64,000 nucleotides of DNA from Physcia stellaris (GCA_018902385.1 JABSSW010000003.1:806001-870000), one strand, 5' to 3'; positions 34,624-46,524 are shown, counted from the stretch's first letter. Translations and numbers: made by a program. The notes: generated by a model from the sequence alone, not told the origin.

Positions 34624-36840
34624 CTACATCCGATACTGCCTCCACGCATTCTGGCCGGCACTAGGCATGGGCCGATACGACTCATACTGCGCCTCGTACC
34701 CATATCCCCTCGATGGCGGCGGCCCTTGAGGCAGTGGCGGCTGAAGCGCGTACGCGCGGCGATCGTAGCCGTTGTCTGCACGGTGATCGCTGCCTCTGTA
34801 GCTATTGTAGTCCTGGTACTGGGTATACCGGGACGAGGGCGGGGTCCAATTGCTCTGAGGAGCCTGAATCACGTGTCTCGGGGCCTCGATACGGATCTGG
34901 CCCGTCTTTGCAGGCGGCGGGACCTTGGGGCGGATGAGGGAGGGGTGTTCGTCCGAGGAGGGGGAGTCGAGGGAGATATATTGTTGCTGCTGCTGGGCTC
35001 GGCCTTTGATGCTCAATTCGCCTTTCGAGCGGATCGAGAGCTGGGGTTTGGAGTGTTGGGTCGACGATGCGCGGGTGTTGGACCAGGTGCTTGTGCCCAG
35101 CGGTTTGCCAGGCCGGCGCGTTGGGCAGTCGTTGCCCAGGTGCGAGCGTCTGCCGCATTCGTAGCAGAAGATGTACTTGAGACGGGGATCGCTCACGTTG
35201 ATCACGCCTGGGAGCCCGGAGGTGCGCCAGAGGAGCTCGCAGTCGTCTTCTATGTGGCCCGCGTTGGAGCAGAGGTCGCATGTGAGTTCGCTGTTTGGCG
35301 CTTTTAGTTTGCTCTTGCAGTGAGCTTGGGTGTGGCCTGGCTCTCTGCATTTGGGACATTTTTGGGTTGCAGGGCAGAAGGGGGGGAAGTGGTCGTTGTA
35401 TTTCCCGCAATGGGCGCAGGTTAATTGGGGGCAACTCGCTGCCATGTGGCCGGCGCGAGTGCATACGAGACACCTGATGGGAGTGGCTTTGAAGTCTATG
35501 GTCTTCGGGTCGTGGGTGATGTAGAAGTACTTGACTTGTTCACGGAGGTCTCGCTCGCTGAGTTCTGCTAACGTTGAGGGCTCGTAGATTTGTACAGATC
35601 TAGTCTCTAGTTGTGGTCCGGGTCCATCGAAGTTCATAGCTTGATCTGCGTTCGAATATTCCAGCATGGCATCATCGGGACCGCTGTCAGTGCCACCTCT
35701 GATGTCGACGGGGTAGTCCTGCTGCTCGTTCTCTGAATAATCCTCCCCATCGCTGATGTTGTGGGCTGGTGGGCTATTTTCGGAGATTTCACCGCTTTCA
35801 TGATCATTGGTGGTTAGATTGAGCACCACTCCACCGTCACTCTCGGAATCCTCGTACCCGCGAGACCCTGGCGCCGGTTTCGACGACGGTACCGCCTTGT
35901 AAGGAGTTTCATGCAGAGGAGCATGCTCAAGCTTGGAGGACTTGTTCGTCACGATGTGCGAAGGCTCCTGATACTGTGCGACTTTGCCTTTGAACTCATC
36001 TTGTTCCATTGTAGCATCTTTTGACGCTGTAGTGGCATGATCTTCTGCTATGTCCCTAGTTTCAGGGAGGATGGTGACTTCAGGTCGCAGGTTTTTACCA
36101 GCAGTTTCAGGTGTAAAGCTAAATGGCTTTCTGGGCTGTAGTTGAATCCCTTTCTCAAAGAGCGTAGTATCGAGTGCTCCACTCCTGAGATCAAGCAACG
36201 TTCCATCCTTCATGCATTGCTCAACTACATCCCACATGGGCTGCCTTAAATCGCGAAGAACAACTCCTGGCGCTTCGGCAGAGAAAAGCCGCTCATATTC
36301 TTTGGTGAATGGGAAATTCAGGCAATATTGAAGGTCAACCTCTTTCTGGTAGATTTCTTGCTGTATTCCTTTATCTTCACCACTGCCAATAGAGTCGTAA
36401 GGAATTTCAGCAAGAGCTTTTTTGAGTAAACGCAGCGTTTTCTGGCACTTTTCGCTCTCAGCAAATGCTAGAGGGAGATCAATGAAACGTTCTTCATTTG
36501 TATACAAAAACTCCATTCGTTACTGACCTGCCATCGGTCGTTTCAGCACTTGGCTGTCTTTCCGCGCAGCCAAACGCCGCCCGCGCTTCTTGTCCTTGAG
36601 AGTGGTCCTAATGGTCGAATTGGTCCCGGCATTCCAGTTTACGTTGCGACCGGCTCCCGACTTCTGCTTCTTCGCACCATGTTGCGGCGGACTTGCATCA
36701 TCTGCGACTTCTGGCGATGCACGTTGGCGCTTGCTGCTCGAGGGATCTATCACGTCGGAACTTTCGTCTTGGTCTGCATCATGAGGTCGCTTGATGGAAG
36801 CGTTCCGTGAATCAAATTCCTCCTCCATGTTGCTTCCCAC
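34624..36840 (-). CDS. CCHC zinc-knuckle protein, Air1/Air2-like
   Basis: Exons 36840-36528 and 36467-34624 (60 bp intron) give 718 residues. The N-terminus is basic and disordered with nuclear-signal-like KKRGRR. The zinc knuckles lie at about residues 435-550: CLVCTRAGHMAASC, CAHCGKYNDHFPPFC, CPKCREPGHTQAHC, CDLCSNAGHIEDDC and, after an insert, CYECGRRSHLGNDC. This array, with the knuckle IFCYECGRRSHLG, is that of Air proteins, the RNA-binding subunits of the TRAMP poly(A) polymerase complex that feeds nuclear RNA to the exosome. The C-terminus is Pro/Arg/Tyr-rich and disordered. It is much longer than yeast Air2, as is usual in filamentous fungi. The splice is inferred from exact frame continuity (GCAG/CATTTGC). 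Confidence 0.85.
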
Positions 36841-37623
36841 CTTTGGTGATCTCTATAGCAATGAACGGTTGGCGATGAGAGCCGAGTCAATGGTTGTCCA
36901 TGCTTCGGCTGGTGCAGTCGTCCCTCAGGCAGGTAATTATTTCAGTAGTTGGTTATTGAACGGGCGAAATGTGTGATGAAGTTATAAATATCTTCCCGAA
37001 TCGAGACCCTGAAAGACCGCTGCATGCCGCTAAGGCAAAGCCAAGACTTTCGCCTTTCTTTGGCTGACCGTTTGGCAGCTGCATGCTTCTTCGGGACATT
37101 GATTTCCCCAAAGCTCCAACGACAGTATCAATTACCAACTTCTGTCCTCATCTGATCCATAATCTACTATTCACTTCTCACTACCAACATTGTTCAAGAG
37201 TCACTTGAAGCACGCATTCACCGTCCGACCTGTCGCTATCCTTTGGCCCGTTCCGGACACAATTCTGGTACGCCCTGTGAGACAGTCGTCCACCTATCTC
37301 GTACGCCCTTGTGATCGTTTTCAATCGTGCAATTTCAAATCCAATGACCTTTGTGCCCTCTTAATGTCCTTTCCATGCCTACAAATTTGCTTTTCTCTCC
37401 AGGCTATGAGGATTTATCGATTCGATACTATTACCTTTACTAACTCTGGCCCAGACACTGTCCAGAACAAGTAATACTCTAGCGGTAGACAGCGACGAGC
37501 AGCTCTCCCCTTTGGAGTTGCAATACCGCCAAACTGTCTCCCTTGATCATCCCCCGTACCATCTCCTACGCCGCGAGTACAAACCAGGCACCCGGAAGGA
37601 GACCGGCGTTTGGTGATTACAGT
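36841..37623. other. Divergent intergenic region upstream of the Orm gene
   Basis: Pyrimidine-rich near 37150-37450, compatible with a fungal promoter and 5' UTR. No additional gene seen. Confidence 0.55.
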
Positions 37624-38417
37624 ATGAATGATGGGAAGAAGGGGCGGAGGCGGCGGTCTAGCAGCCTGCTGTATCAAGAACCGCCGGAGTCGATAGAGCA
37701 CAAGAGCGATCAGTCGGCGCTGCCAAACCTCAATGCGGATTGGGTCAATGCAAAAGGTGGGTCTTCAAACAGTCCCTCTTCTCCCAACGACTCGGATCTC
37801 GTACCAGAGATTCTGATCGGACAGCTTCGATGCCGCCAAGCAGACCGGAAGAGTGATTGGTGTCAATTCAACATACTCTACCTCTTGGCTTTGTAGCACA
37901 CGCTAACATCCTCTTCTTTCTCTAGGCGCATGGACAATCCACATAGTCCTCATAATCGCACTCAAAATCCTCTTTGACATCATCCCCGGCGTCTCGCAGG
38001 AAACCTCCTGGACGCTCACAAACATAACATACATGTTCGGCTCCTACCTAATGTTCCACTGGGTGCAGGGCGTGCCCTTCGAATTCAATGCTGGCGCCTA
38101 CGATAACCTGAACATGTGGGAGCAGATTGACAACGGGGATCAATATACGCCGGCGAAGAAGTTCCTGCTGTTGGTGCCGATATTGCTGTTTTTGTTGAGC
38201 ACGCATTACACGCATTATGGGTTTGTGTATTTCATGATTAATTTTCTTGCGGTTTTGGGAGTTGTTATTCCGAAGTTGCCTTGGGTATGTCTGACTTCTC
38301 TTCACGCTCTCCCTCCCTCCTTTACTTTGAAGGGAACCAAGCTGGAATACTGACACTCAATTTCAGAGTCATCGTTTGCGGGTCGGCTTTCTATCCGGCA
38401 ATCCTGACGATCGATAG
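37624..38417 (+). CDS. Orm family regulator of serine palmitoyltransferase
   Basis: ER membrane protein that restrains the first step of sphingolipid synthesis. Exons 37624-37756, 37926-38284 and 38367-38417 (introns 169 and 82 bp) give 180 residues. The N-terminus holds the Ser cluster RRRRSSSLLYQEPPES, equivalent to the phosphoregulated region of Orm1/2. NLNADWVNAKGAW, GSYLMFHWVQGVPFEF, DNLNMWEQIDNGDQYTPAKKFL and STHYTHY are family hallmarks, and four membrane segments are visible. The ATG at 37624 gives the expected start. An AG just before it (GATTACAG) leaves open a 5' UTR intron. Confidence 0.95.
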
Positions 38418-39520
38418 CTTTAGCGTGTTTTTTCCTGCAGTTTTGGGTGGTCAAAATGGGACTGTACGACGAGGAAGTCGGGATAGGGATAAGAAGAAGC
38501 AGTACGCTGCCATTCTCACATAGCAGTGACCGCTCTGAGGAACCTCCAAGTCTTCACAGGACACCTCCTCAAATTTCGTGCTGTGGTCAGTATATTTCTC
38601 ATCCAACGCCACAAGTTCTTTAGGCGTCAGCACCATCAGACACAGTCGCGTCGAACGCACCGTTTCCCTTTCTCGTTTCTTCTCCCGTCGCTCCCTCGTC
38701 ATACTCAGCCCTAAGCCTGACAACCCCTTGTATTTCCCTTCATGTGCCATTAAAGCCACCCCCTACAGAGACACCATCTGTTTTCATATCCCGAGCTCTT
38801 CTTTCCAAGAATCATTAAGGCTCAACAGATGATGCTTTCGAACAGATGCCGCGTTGCCCACTCATTTCGTACTAGGGATAGTACGGTGGACCAGGAGCGC
38901 AGCAGCAGCCTCTCGAGCAGCAGCGGCAGGATATCCCAAACTACCCAACTGCAACTCCGGAAATGCAGGCTCGGCACGGTGGTAGGCCGTGGTCTCGTAG
39001 GTATTCGATATCCGCACCGTGCCTACCAAGGGCTGTGAGGACTTGCTGGTGGTCGCCATCTCGATCCGTTTCTGTTTCTGTTTCTGTATATTTCTGATAG
39101 GGAATGAAGCAGGATCATGGAAACGCCAACGAGTATTTTCAATTGTATTCACGCACGCTTCCTCAGGGTGAATTCTCCTTCCTTGGGTTACAGATCTGAA
39201 GCATACGAGGCTGTTTTTCACTCTGTTCAGTCACCGCAGTTTCGAGTTGAGCATATTCATGTGCCATTGATGCAGCTTCAAGTCAATCACCATGTTTCGA
39301 GGGAGGAAACGCGCGGCGAGAAAGGCATATAAGTACCTCTTGAGTCGCCCTCTGTTCTCTCTTTTTTTCCAGCATCCCCTTTCGATATCTACAAAGTCTA
39401 CCTCGAGAAACACCTCACACACAACTCCTCTACAAAGCATCGACTCAACCGGCCTACTATTCAATACCTCTCTCCAGCATCTCTTTCAGCGAAATCTCTG
39501 CAAGACACACCCAGCACAAC
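38418..39520. other. Intergenic; possible very short minus-strand frame; TATA element at about 39328
   Basis: A 65-codon minus-strand frame (about 39059-38862) contains an Ala-rich run and no known motif; I do not call it. TATAAG at about 39328, followed by a long pyrimidine-rich tract, looks like the promoter and leader of the next plus-strand gene. Confidence 0.5.
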
Positions 39521-39901
39521 ATGTCGTATGCAAATCAGGAAGAAGCAGATGCAGCAATCGACCATTCCCGGCATCAAAACAACGAAATCTTCGTTTACGA
39601 AAAAGTTATAAATCGACCATACAGCGTCGGCGAGCAACTTTTTCTCTACCACGCCGTTTACCTCCGACACTTAGAGGGCGCCGAGCTCGAAAGCACTTGG
39701 CAAGATTTCGCGGGCCATAAAGGATGGTCCGCAACACATAATGTCGCTCTCGCACTTCTAGCGGTCGCTCGCTATATTCATGCTATGACCGCGCCAGGGA
39801 AGCGCGACGGTGTTCACTTCCAGCGGTTGAAGGGCAATGCCTGGGCAATGGCCCATCACAGGTGGAATTCTGCGGAGGAGAAATGGCTATTCCCTGGTTG
39901 A
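39521..39901 (+). CDS. Small orphan protein
   Basis: Single exon of 126 residues. It has a well-placed TATAAG 190 bp upstream and a CT-rich leader, both typical of a transcribed fungal gene. The protein is acidic to neutral and soluble, without signal peptide. It contains EIFVYEKVINRPYSVGEQLFLYH, a Trp-containing motif (ESTWQDFAGHKGWSATH) and helix-like ALALLAVARYIHAM. I do not recognise a family. A tandem repeat begins 29 bases after the stop codon. Confidence 0.6.
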   Translation: MSYANQEEADAAIDHSRHQNNEIFVYEKVINRPYSVGEQLFLYHAVYLRHLEGAELESTWQDFAGHKGWSATHNVALALLAVARYIHAMTAPGKRDGVHFQRLKGNAWAMAHHRWNSAEEKWLFPG

Positions 39902-39929
39902 GGCATGGCAGGACTGTGGTGGAGGTGTT

Positions 39930-40025
39930 AGATTGTCACGGCAGAGATCCTAGATTGTCACGGCGGAGATCCCAGATTGTCACGATCGAGAGAGATCACA
40001 GATTGTCACGATGGAGCGAGATCCC
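39930..40025. repeat. Degenerate tandem repeat, about 22 bp unit, four copies
   Basis: Copies start at 39930, 39952, 39974 and 40000. Each opens with agattgtcacg, followed by a variable g/a-rich part and gatcc/gatcac. Spacings are 22, 22 and 26 bases. A further short direct repeat (cccagaatat, twice) follows at 40024-40045. Confidence 0.85.
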
Positions 40026-40188
40026 AGAATATCCCAGAATATCCCGATTACGGCGGAGCGAAACCCCCGAAAATCCCAACAGAGCTACTAGCTTGCCACA
40101 AAAGAGCTATGGAGGACGGTAATGCGGTGGAAGGGGAAAAGTTAATGCGGTGGATTTATTTGTACGAGTTACTACACCCCCAAAAAGA

Positions 40189-40244
40189 ACATACACCAAA
40201 AGACATACACCAAAAGACATACACCAAAAGACATACACCAAAAG
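40189..40244. repeat. Perfect 14 bp minisatellite, four copies
   Basis: The unit acatacaccaaaag is repeated four times without change. It is followed by a gacgatagacgatag duplication and a gatata/gataga microsatellite-like tract to about 40300. Confidence 0.92.
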
Positions 40245-41237
40245 ACGATAGACGATAGATGAGACATAGATATAGATGTGATATAGATAGAGATAGAGAT
40301 AAAGGAAATTTGAAACCCCTCTCATACGATCCCTTTTCAAGTAAAATTGCCTCATTCCCTTGGAAAGGTATGCATACATAATAGAGAGGAGCAGACTTTT
40401 TGATGGCTAGATTCATTCTCTCCCATGAATACTCGACATTTAACATTCAGCAGCCCTGTTTGATGGACACATTTATCGATCCCATCCTTAACTTTTGACA
40501 TTCAGCCCTGAAATCAGCACAAACCCAAACCCAAACCCCTCCAAATCCAAACAAAATCTCTAACAACCCCCAAAACAAAACCCCCAAACCAACGAAGCAG
40601 CCAATGAAAAAAGACCGTAAACATTAAATCTTCCCACGCCTTTCCAATCCCATCAAGCGAGAGAGGGAATTTTATAGTATTCGAGGAGGAATATACGGAC
40701 CGATGAGTGCGGGTTGGGGTGGGAGGTGTTTTGGAAGTGTGTGTGTGCCGATCTGGGGGTCGTTTATTTAGGATGGGTGGGGATGGTATGGTATGGGTTT
40801 GTGAATATTTGGGGTTTGGGGGTTGAGCAAGGGGTGGTTGGCTGAGATGGGGAGACGGACTTAGACAGGGGAAGGAATGGGAGTGTTTCGCTGTCGAAGG
40901 GCAAACAGGGATCTTGAGGAAGGGGAATAGTGCTCGCTGAGGATCCAGAAAAGAAAACATCATCACACCCAGCAGAAACAGCTCAGAGATCACGAGGTAC
41001 CTAAGCTTAATGCTTTCTAGTCGTTTCCACTCTATCGCCACCTGCTCTAGCCATGATTCAATAGCGAGTCGTGTGCCTCAAGAGTTACACAAAGGCCGAC
41101 ATCCAGGCCCGGCAGCACAGCATTCTTGATTCATGGAGCCCATCTAACATTACCCGTCTACGCCATCACGGACTTTAGAACTCCCTCGTGTAGCATGCAA
41201 GCAAGCATCATTATGCAAAGACCAATGGGTATGCCTT

Positions 41238-42950
41238 CTATTCTTTGCCTTCAGCCTTCTTGGCTGGGTCGAAGGTTTCGCCTTCAACGCCGCCGAACAT
41301 CTAATTTCATGTTAGCTACCATTTCTCTGTGACGGAAGGTAGGATAATGGTGGAAGAGGGAAAAGAGTGAGTCTAGTAAAATTGGGATTGGAAAGGATAG
41401 GTGGCTCACAGTCTCCATCATAATGCCCGTGATTTGGTACGGATCCCCGTTGCTGGCCGGCCGTCTATCTTCAAAGTACCCCTTGCCCGCAGCAGCACAT
41501 TGTCTCGGTACACGCACACTAGCGCCACGGTTGGCGACGCCCCAAGAGAATTTGTCGATGTTAGCCGTCTCGTGCTCGCCGGTCATACGTTCTCGATTGC
41601 CCTCGCCGTAGACCTCAATATGCTCGACGTTGCGCTTATCGAGCTTCTCCATCATAGACTCGATAATTTTCATGCCGCCGTCTTTCCTCATAGAGGCCGT
41701 TGAGACGTTGGTGTGAAGGCCGGTGCCATTCCAGTCGCCTTTGATGGGCTTGGGTTCAAAGGTGATGACGATACCGAACTCTTCAGCAACGCGCTTGAGG
41801 ATAAATCGGGCCATCCAAAGTTGGTCACCCACTGTGTGGCAGCATTAGTTCATCCTTCGGTAGATGGAAGTTTTGCTGAGTATGAGAAGCTTACGTGCGA
41901 TACCCTCACAAGGGCCGACTTGGAATTCCCATTGTGACGGCATAACTTCCGCATTGATTCCTGAGACCTCGAGACCAGCATACAGACAAGCCTTGTAGTG
42001 AGCTTCGACAACATCGCGGCAGAATACCTTGTTGGTGCCGACACCGCAATAGTAAGGTCCTTGGGGACCTGGGAATCCATTCTTGGGCCAGCCGTATGGC
42101 CACATATCTGGGCCCAAGAGGGTGTATTCTTGCTCTAGACCGAACCAGGGCTCTTCCTTGGCATGGGCCTCCATGAGTCTAGCAGCTTCGTGACGGTAAT
42201 TAAACTTGTTGGGGCTGCCATCGTGGTCCCAGGTTTCCGTCAGGACGAGGATGTTCTCGCCACCACGGAATGGATCGGGATACATGGCGACAGGGCGAAG
42301 GTAGACATCGGAATTGTCGCCGGGAGCTTGGCCGCACGACGATCCATCGAAGTTCCATTCCGAAAGCTCATCGACGCTCTTGGGGGCTTTGTCAAGGGTC
42401 TGTGAAGCACCAATGGCTAATATTAGCAATCGTATTCAGGTCTGCTGCGGCTCAAACTCAATAACGAATGTTCGGGGATTGCGATTGACGCAGTTCGAAT
42501 CGCTTCCGGTTGCGGGTGCATGGCTGGCGTGGGGAATGTGGCTTGCTTATCGGCCATGCAGCACGATAAGAGTCTTGCCCCTGCTTGTGCTGCGGGTTTT
42601 TCCCAAAACCGAACAAAGGCCCCATTGGTGCGAGGATGGAGCTCTGCCTTGTGTCGTGATATCGAGGATGCCAAGCTGAACGAGCAGAAGTGTCATAAGA
42701 AGAAATGACTGACCTTGGTTTTTGAACGCACACCGTTGCTGCCGTCAATCCAGATATATTCGGCCATGACTTTGCCCTTCTGGTCCAGGTTCATGTATTT
42801 CATAAGCTAAGAAGCTGTCAGCTGTTGGTTGTCGTGTTTCCGCGGATTCAGGACTTACATTGGAAGTGTTGGAGATTGTAGTTGACTCGGCCTTGATCCA
42901 ATTGTTAGCTGTTTACAGGTGTCAAAGTGAGCATGTGCTCAGCTCACCAT
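41238..42950 (-). CDS. glnA: Glutamine synthetase
   Basis: Cytosolic ATP-dependent ligation of ammonium to glutamate, the central step of nitrogen assimilation. Exons 42950-42948, 42891-42859, 42806-42714, 42399-41895, 41831-41410 and 41300-41238 sum to 1119 bases, 372 residues. Family blocks are [40 protein letters not shown] (Mg-binding Glu residues; central segment GLEQEYTLL), [33 protein letters not shown] and the ATP loop [10 protein letters not shown]. The first coding exon is the ATG alone; its 56 bp intron uses a GCTAACAA branch site and CAAG acceptor, giving [12 protein letters not shown]. The third intron is unusually long (314 bp). One GATA-factor-type site (AGATAG) lies upstream at about 43032-43037, consistent with but not proof of nitrogen control. 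Confidence 0.95.
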
Positions 42951-45595
42951 GATTGCGAATGTTGTAAAAAGTACTGGGTGCGATTAGGGACAGATGTTGG
43001 AGATTGATGAGAGGCACAGGTATGCAATAACAGATAGACCGAGAGCTTCGAGGGTATTTGGGGTAAATAATAGGATCGAGGATGAAGAAGCTGGGGAGAG
43101 AGTGAGGTTTTATGGGATTGATTCACGCCACGGGTAGATTGCAGGGGTGCCAAAAATAAAATACGGGTTTTTACCGGATAAGGGCTTGCCCCTAAAGCAA
43201 GGACCCCTACTCCTAAAGCTTTCTCCACACTCTGCCTTCACCCACGCTACGCCATCACACCCATAACTGGCTCACCACAGCCAAACAGCTGTGTGGGGTA
43301 GCATCCATATGCACCCTCCCAGCTGTCGTCCTGCGTAATGATATAGAGGGAGACTATCTCATTGGACATGACAGCTACATGCCCTACGGCGATTATACGG
43401 ACGAACGGCGAGATGGTTTCATCAAGATCTTGCATGCAGTCTAGATGGAGAAGCGACCATGTGACGTATCTCCAGGTCTGCCTCTTCGATGCATCATTAT
43501 TGTTTCGAATTTCCGCCTGCATCTTGACACTTCTAGACCTCTGGCTAGTCCTACCCAACGGTCTGATAAGGAGTGTCGATGCTCGATTGGGGTCTTATCT
43601 GGAGGCAGTGCAGTCTTCCCACTTTATGGACTGGACCAGCCGCCGTGCAGGTTGCAGGGAGAGCAGGCCGTTGTAGAGCCCCGACAGCGATGACCGATGT
43701 CATCCGATGCAGCCGGCGCACATCTGAAGCTCCGAAGGAGATCTGTAATTCCAGACCGGATCCCCACGCGAGCACACTCAGCTTTAACCCTTTGATAGTG
43801 CAGATCAAGAGTACCGGCTTATCGCGCGCTTGTCATTGGTCCAACCCCCAAGCCGTCTTTGTCAGGCTTTTATGTAACCCTAAGCCTGAGTAAATCCATA
43901 ACATCACCGTCCGCTGCGAGCGCGGTTTGTTTTATCACCGCTTGAGCTGTAGCAGTGCTTCTAGTATCACTGCGTATTCATCAGAAGTCGCACGGGTCTT
44001 GACCTTCTCCAAGAATACCATTGATGATGCTTGCGTATTCAGAGCTTGCCCTCTTTCCACCCTCTCACCATTCCCCAAACTCTCCCCTAACGAAAAGACC
44101 ACAACACAACCAATGATCAAGGGAAGGTGAAAAGTTTAAGTATAACATCTGATGCTATGTCTCCAGTTCTCTACTACTAATCTCTTCTGCTCTCGCAAGT
44201 TCTCTATACTTCAAACTGTCACTTTGCTGTTGAAGGCGGATTTCCATATGCAGCCTATTATAGCCCCTGTACTATCCAGACAAGGGAACATAAGATTATG
44301 GATATTTGATATCCATAAATCGCTTCCTCATTGGACACCACTGATCAAATGAATGAAGCCCAAGCCCTTGCTATTACCACCGTCTGTTATATTGATTGAC
44401 TGATTGATTGATTATTTCATTGAACCGTCTCTTGTGTGATCTTGGAAAGCGCTTGAGGCGTTGGGAGGTGTCATTGTCCTGGGCGTTTCCAACTCGTCGG
44501 GACAAGCGAGGAAGAATAGTATATGAGGTACACCAAATGCACCTAAGGCCGAACTCGTCAGTGACTGGCAGCAAGACCTCATTTATCCATGTGCGTGGCA
44601 AAAACGAGATCGCCGATAGATAATAAAGCCTTCTCTCAATGTGCACATCTTTGGCACGACGATTTCTTTTCTTTGAATTGGAGAAATCACAGCCGGGCTT
44701 TTGGCACACTGATATGACGACGCAACTCAAGCTCCTTCATACCCGAACACGAGATTGTCAGGTAATCACATACCACGTGATACGCACGTGATGAAGTTTG
44801 TCTGAGATATTGACAGAAGATATAGGAGATCCAGGACAGCATTCTTTGCCAAATGCTAGGATCCCATTGGCCCAGAACTGTTTGTCGCAGTGGGGCCCAG
44901 TTTTGCTTTCTCGATGCGTTGTTGAACGCCTCTACGTGTGGGTTGAAAGAAGCCAGCATTGGGCACGATTTTGCCTGCTTTGTGTGAACCACATCTCTGG
45001 AATGCATGCTTGTCTTACAGCGTTTGGGCAAGATGAATCTGATAGGCCCTGCAATTATGCTAAGCCGCCGATCGATAATATCTTCCGCGTACGAAGAATC
45101 TCCCGCGATCCCCGCTGCCATCAAGCGGAGATCTACGGGATGAATCATAGAGGCGAGACGGAAAGGAACCTCAAAGCAACAAACGAGGTACATGGTTCAT
45201 GTTCCTCAACAAAGAAACACAGAGAGTGTCATCAGGCCCAACCAACAACGATGATTGTGCTTTACAGCAAACAAAAGCCAGATGCACAAAATCTGTACCA
45301 TTTCCCTATGGGCTCAACAAAGACCACAAAGCAATTGTTTTAAAGTTGGCTTGAGTGCGTTGACTTCCTTTGGGATCTGGCAAACCTGCACTGCCAGCAA
45401 GACATTTTCTTAAACTCTACAAAGCTCAGATGCATTCACGGAGTGGACAAAGGATAAGAAAAAAAGAAATGAGACTTAATTGCATACCAAAAGCCAGATT
45501 CCCCTTGACACTCGGTAAAGCCATTGGCCATAAGAAATTAGGCTCAATCTATGACCAAGGAAGACCAGCGTTTATCACAGTAGAGAGACCTTACG
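42951..45595. other. Large gene-poor interval
   Basis: Promoter of glutamine synthetase at its left end. Overlapping frames of 100-181 codons on both strands between 43240 and 45340 have no family resemblance or coherent splicing. A small gattgattgatt microsatellite lies at about 44395. I support no gene here. Confidence 0.5.
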
Positions 45596-45922
45596 ATGTG
45601 CTATCTCGAAGAGACATATTACACCTCTTGCGGTCACTTTGGTCAGAGAAACAACACAAGACCTTGCCAGGTGGCCATTGCTCAGCCGCAGGTTGACTGC
45701 TGCAGTTCTCAAGTCGAAGGAATGAGCCGGGTCGATGGGAGATGTAGAGACTGCCAAATTCGAGAAAGGCAAGAAAAAGTGTTCAAATGGAATATTAGCC
45801 CACAAGGCTGGAACCGAATCCGTACCCGAAGGAGGAGGCTCCCTGACCAATTCTCATCTATCCTACAGGCTGACCGGGGATGGGAGAAAAGGTCTGATCC
45901 AGACCACCAGGTTCGATGGTAA
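45596..45922 (+). CDS. Small Cys-rich protein, hypothetical
   Basis: Single exon of 108 residues beginning MCYLEETYYTSCGHFG, with later Cys in RPCQVA, DCCSSQ and GRCRDCQ. Seven cysteines and one conserved-type CGH motif fall in the first 55 residues, followed by a basic tail. Short fungal proteins that open MC...CGH with paired CxxC motifs occur widely and may bind zinc. That likeness is a pattern impression only. The last 40 residues overlap another open frame, so the 3' end is uncertain. Confidence 0.42.
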   Translation: MCYLEETYYTSCGHFGQRNNTRPCQVAIAQPQVDCCSSQVEGMSRVDGRCRDCQIRERQEKVFKWNISPQGWNRIRTRRRRLPDQFSSILQADRGWEKRSDPDHQVRW

Positions 45923-46524
45923 TGCTGATATTCTTAGACGCTCCAATTATTCGCCTTACACCCCATCGGCGCCCGTTGGATATTGGCATAACTGAACTTT
46001 TGGAGGCTAGCTTGGCCGATGTATTTGCAAGGTCCCTATGTGCATAAATTGAAAAACCCTTGAAGTACGAGACGCAAAAGAGATAGGCCTACTTAGCTAT
46101 AATCAACCGTCGATTTTGTGTATGGAGGAGCATTGATCGCTTCCCCTCTTTGTCTGGATACTCTCTTCCCATCCCGTCCTATCAGCTTCGAATCCAAATT
46201 AGCTTGGCGCAGAGACTTCTTGCAACCTAACCTGAGGCTAGAGCTGTCATGTTCTGGAGCGGTTATGACTTATGAGCACGCAAGCCGGCGGTAGTGGTCG
46301 TACGCATTCGAGCCTTACGCAGCAATTCGATTCTGCAAGGAGTAGCGCTCTTGCTGTTTTGCGATCCGCGGAGCCGCGTTAAAGATGTCGCTAAGCCTCA
46401 TAATGTCCTCAGGTAATAGCTCTATACTTTTGTCACCCAAAAATGCTCCGTATCCGTTTCCAAAGTCCTTTGCGCCAAGTCCCGCTGTAGGAATAGAAAG
46501 GAAATAAGAGAAGAGAAAACCAAA
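45923..46524. other. Intergenic
   Basis: Nothing recognised. Confidence 0.5.

Larger units (their letters stand above)
39902..41237. other. Intergenic with short tandem repeats and C/A-rich tracts
   Basis: Apart from the two repeat tracts listed separately, it holds a C/A-rich low-complexity stretch at 40510-40600 and G/T-rich sequence at 40700-40860. A 175-codon minus-strand frame (41041-40514) is Pro/Ser/Thr-rich because of this composition, and I do not accept it as a gene. Confidence 0.5.

Noticed and set aside
34543-35307. Plus-strand frame of 254 codons
   Set aside because: It lies antisense to the zinc-knuckle protein exon and has no motif; its length follows from the GC-rich coding strand below.
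38862-39059. Minus-strand frame of 65 codons with Ala-rich run
   Set aside because: Too short and compositionally biased to support without transcript evidence.
40510-40600. C/A-rich tract resembling telomeric repeat
   Set aside because: The units (aaacccc, aaaccc, ccaaat) are irregular and do not match the fungal TTAGGG repeat, so it is low complexity only.
40514-41041. Minus-strand frame of 175 codons with hydrophobic end
   Set aside because: It consists largely of Pro/Thr/Ser from C/A-rich low-complexity DNA; the hydrophobic end also derives from simple sequence.
44687-45343. Overlapping frames of 168 (minus) and 181 (plus) codons
   Set aside because: They overlap each other, contain no family motif, and lack promoter or splice support.
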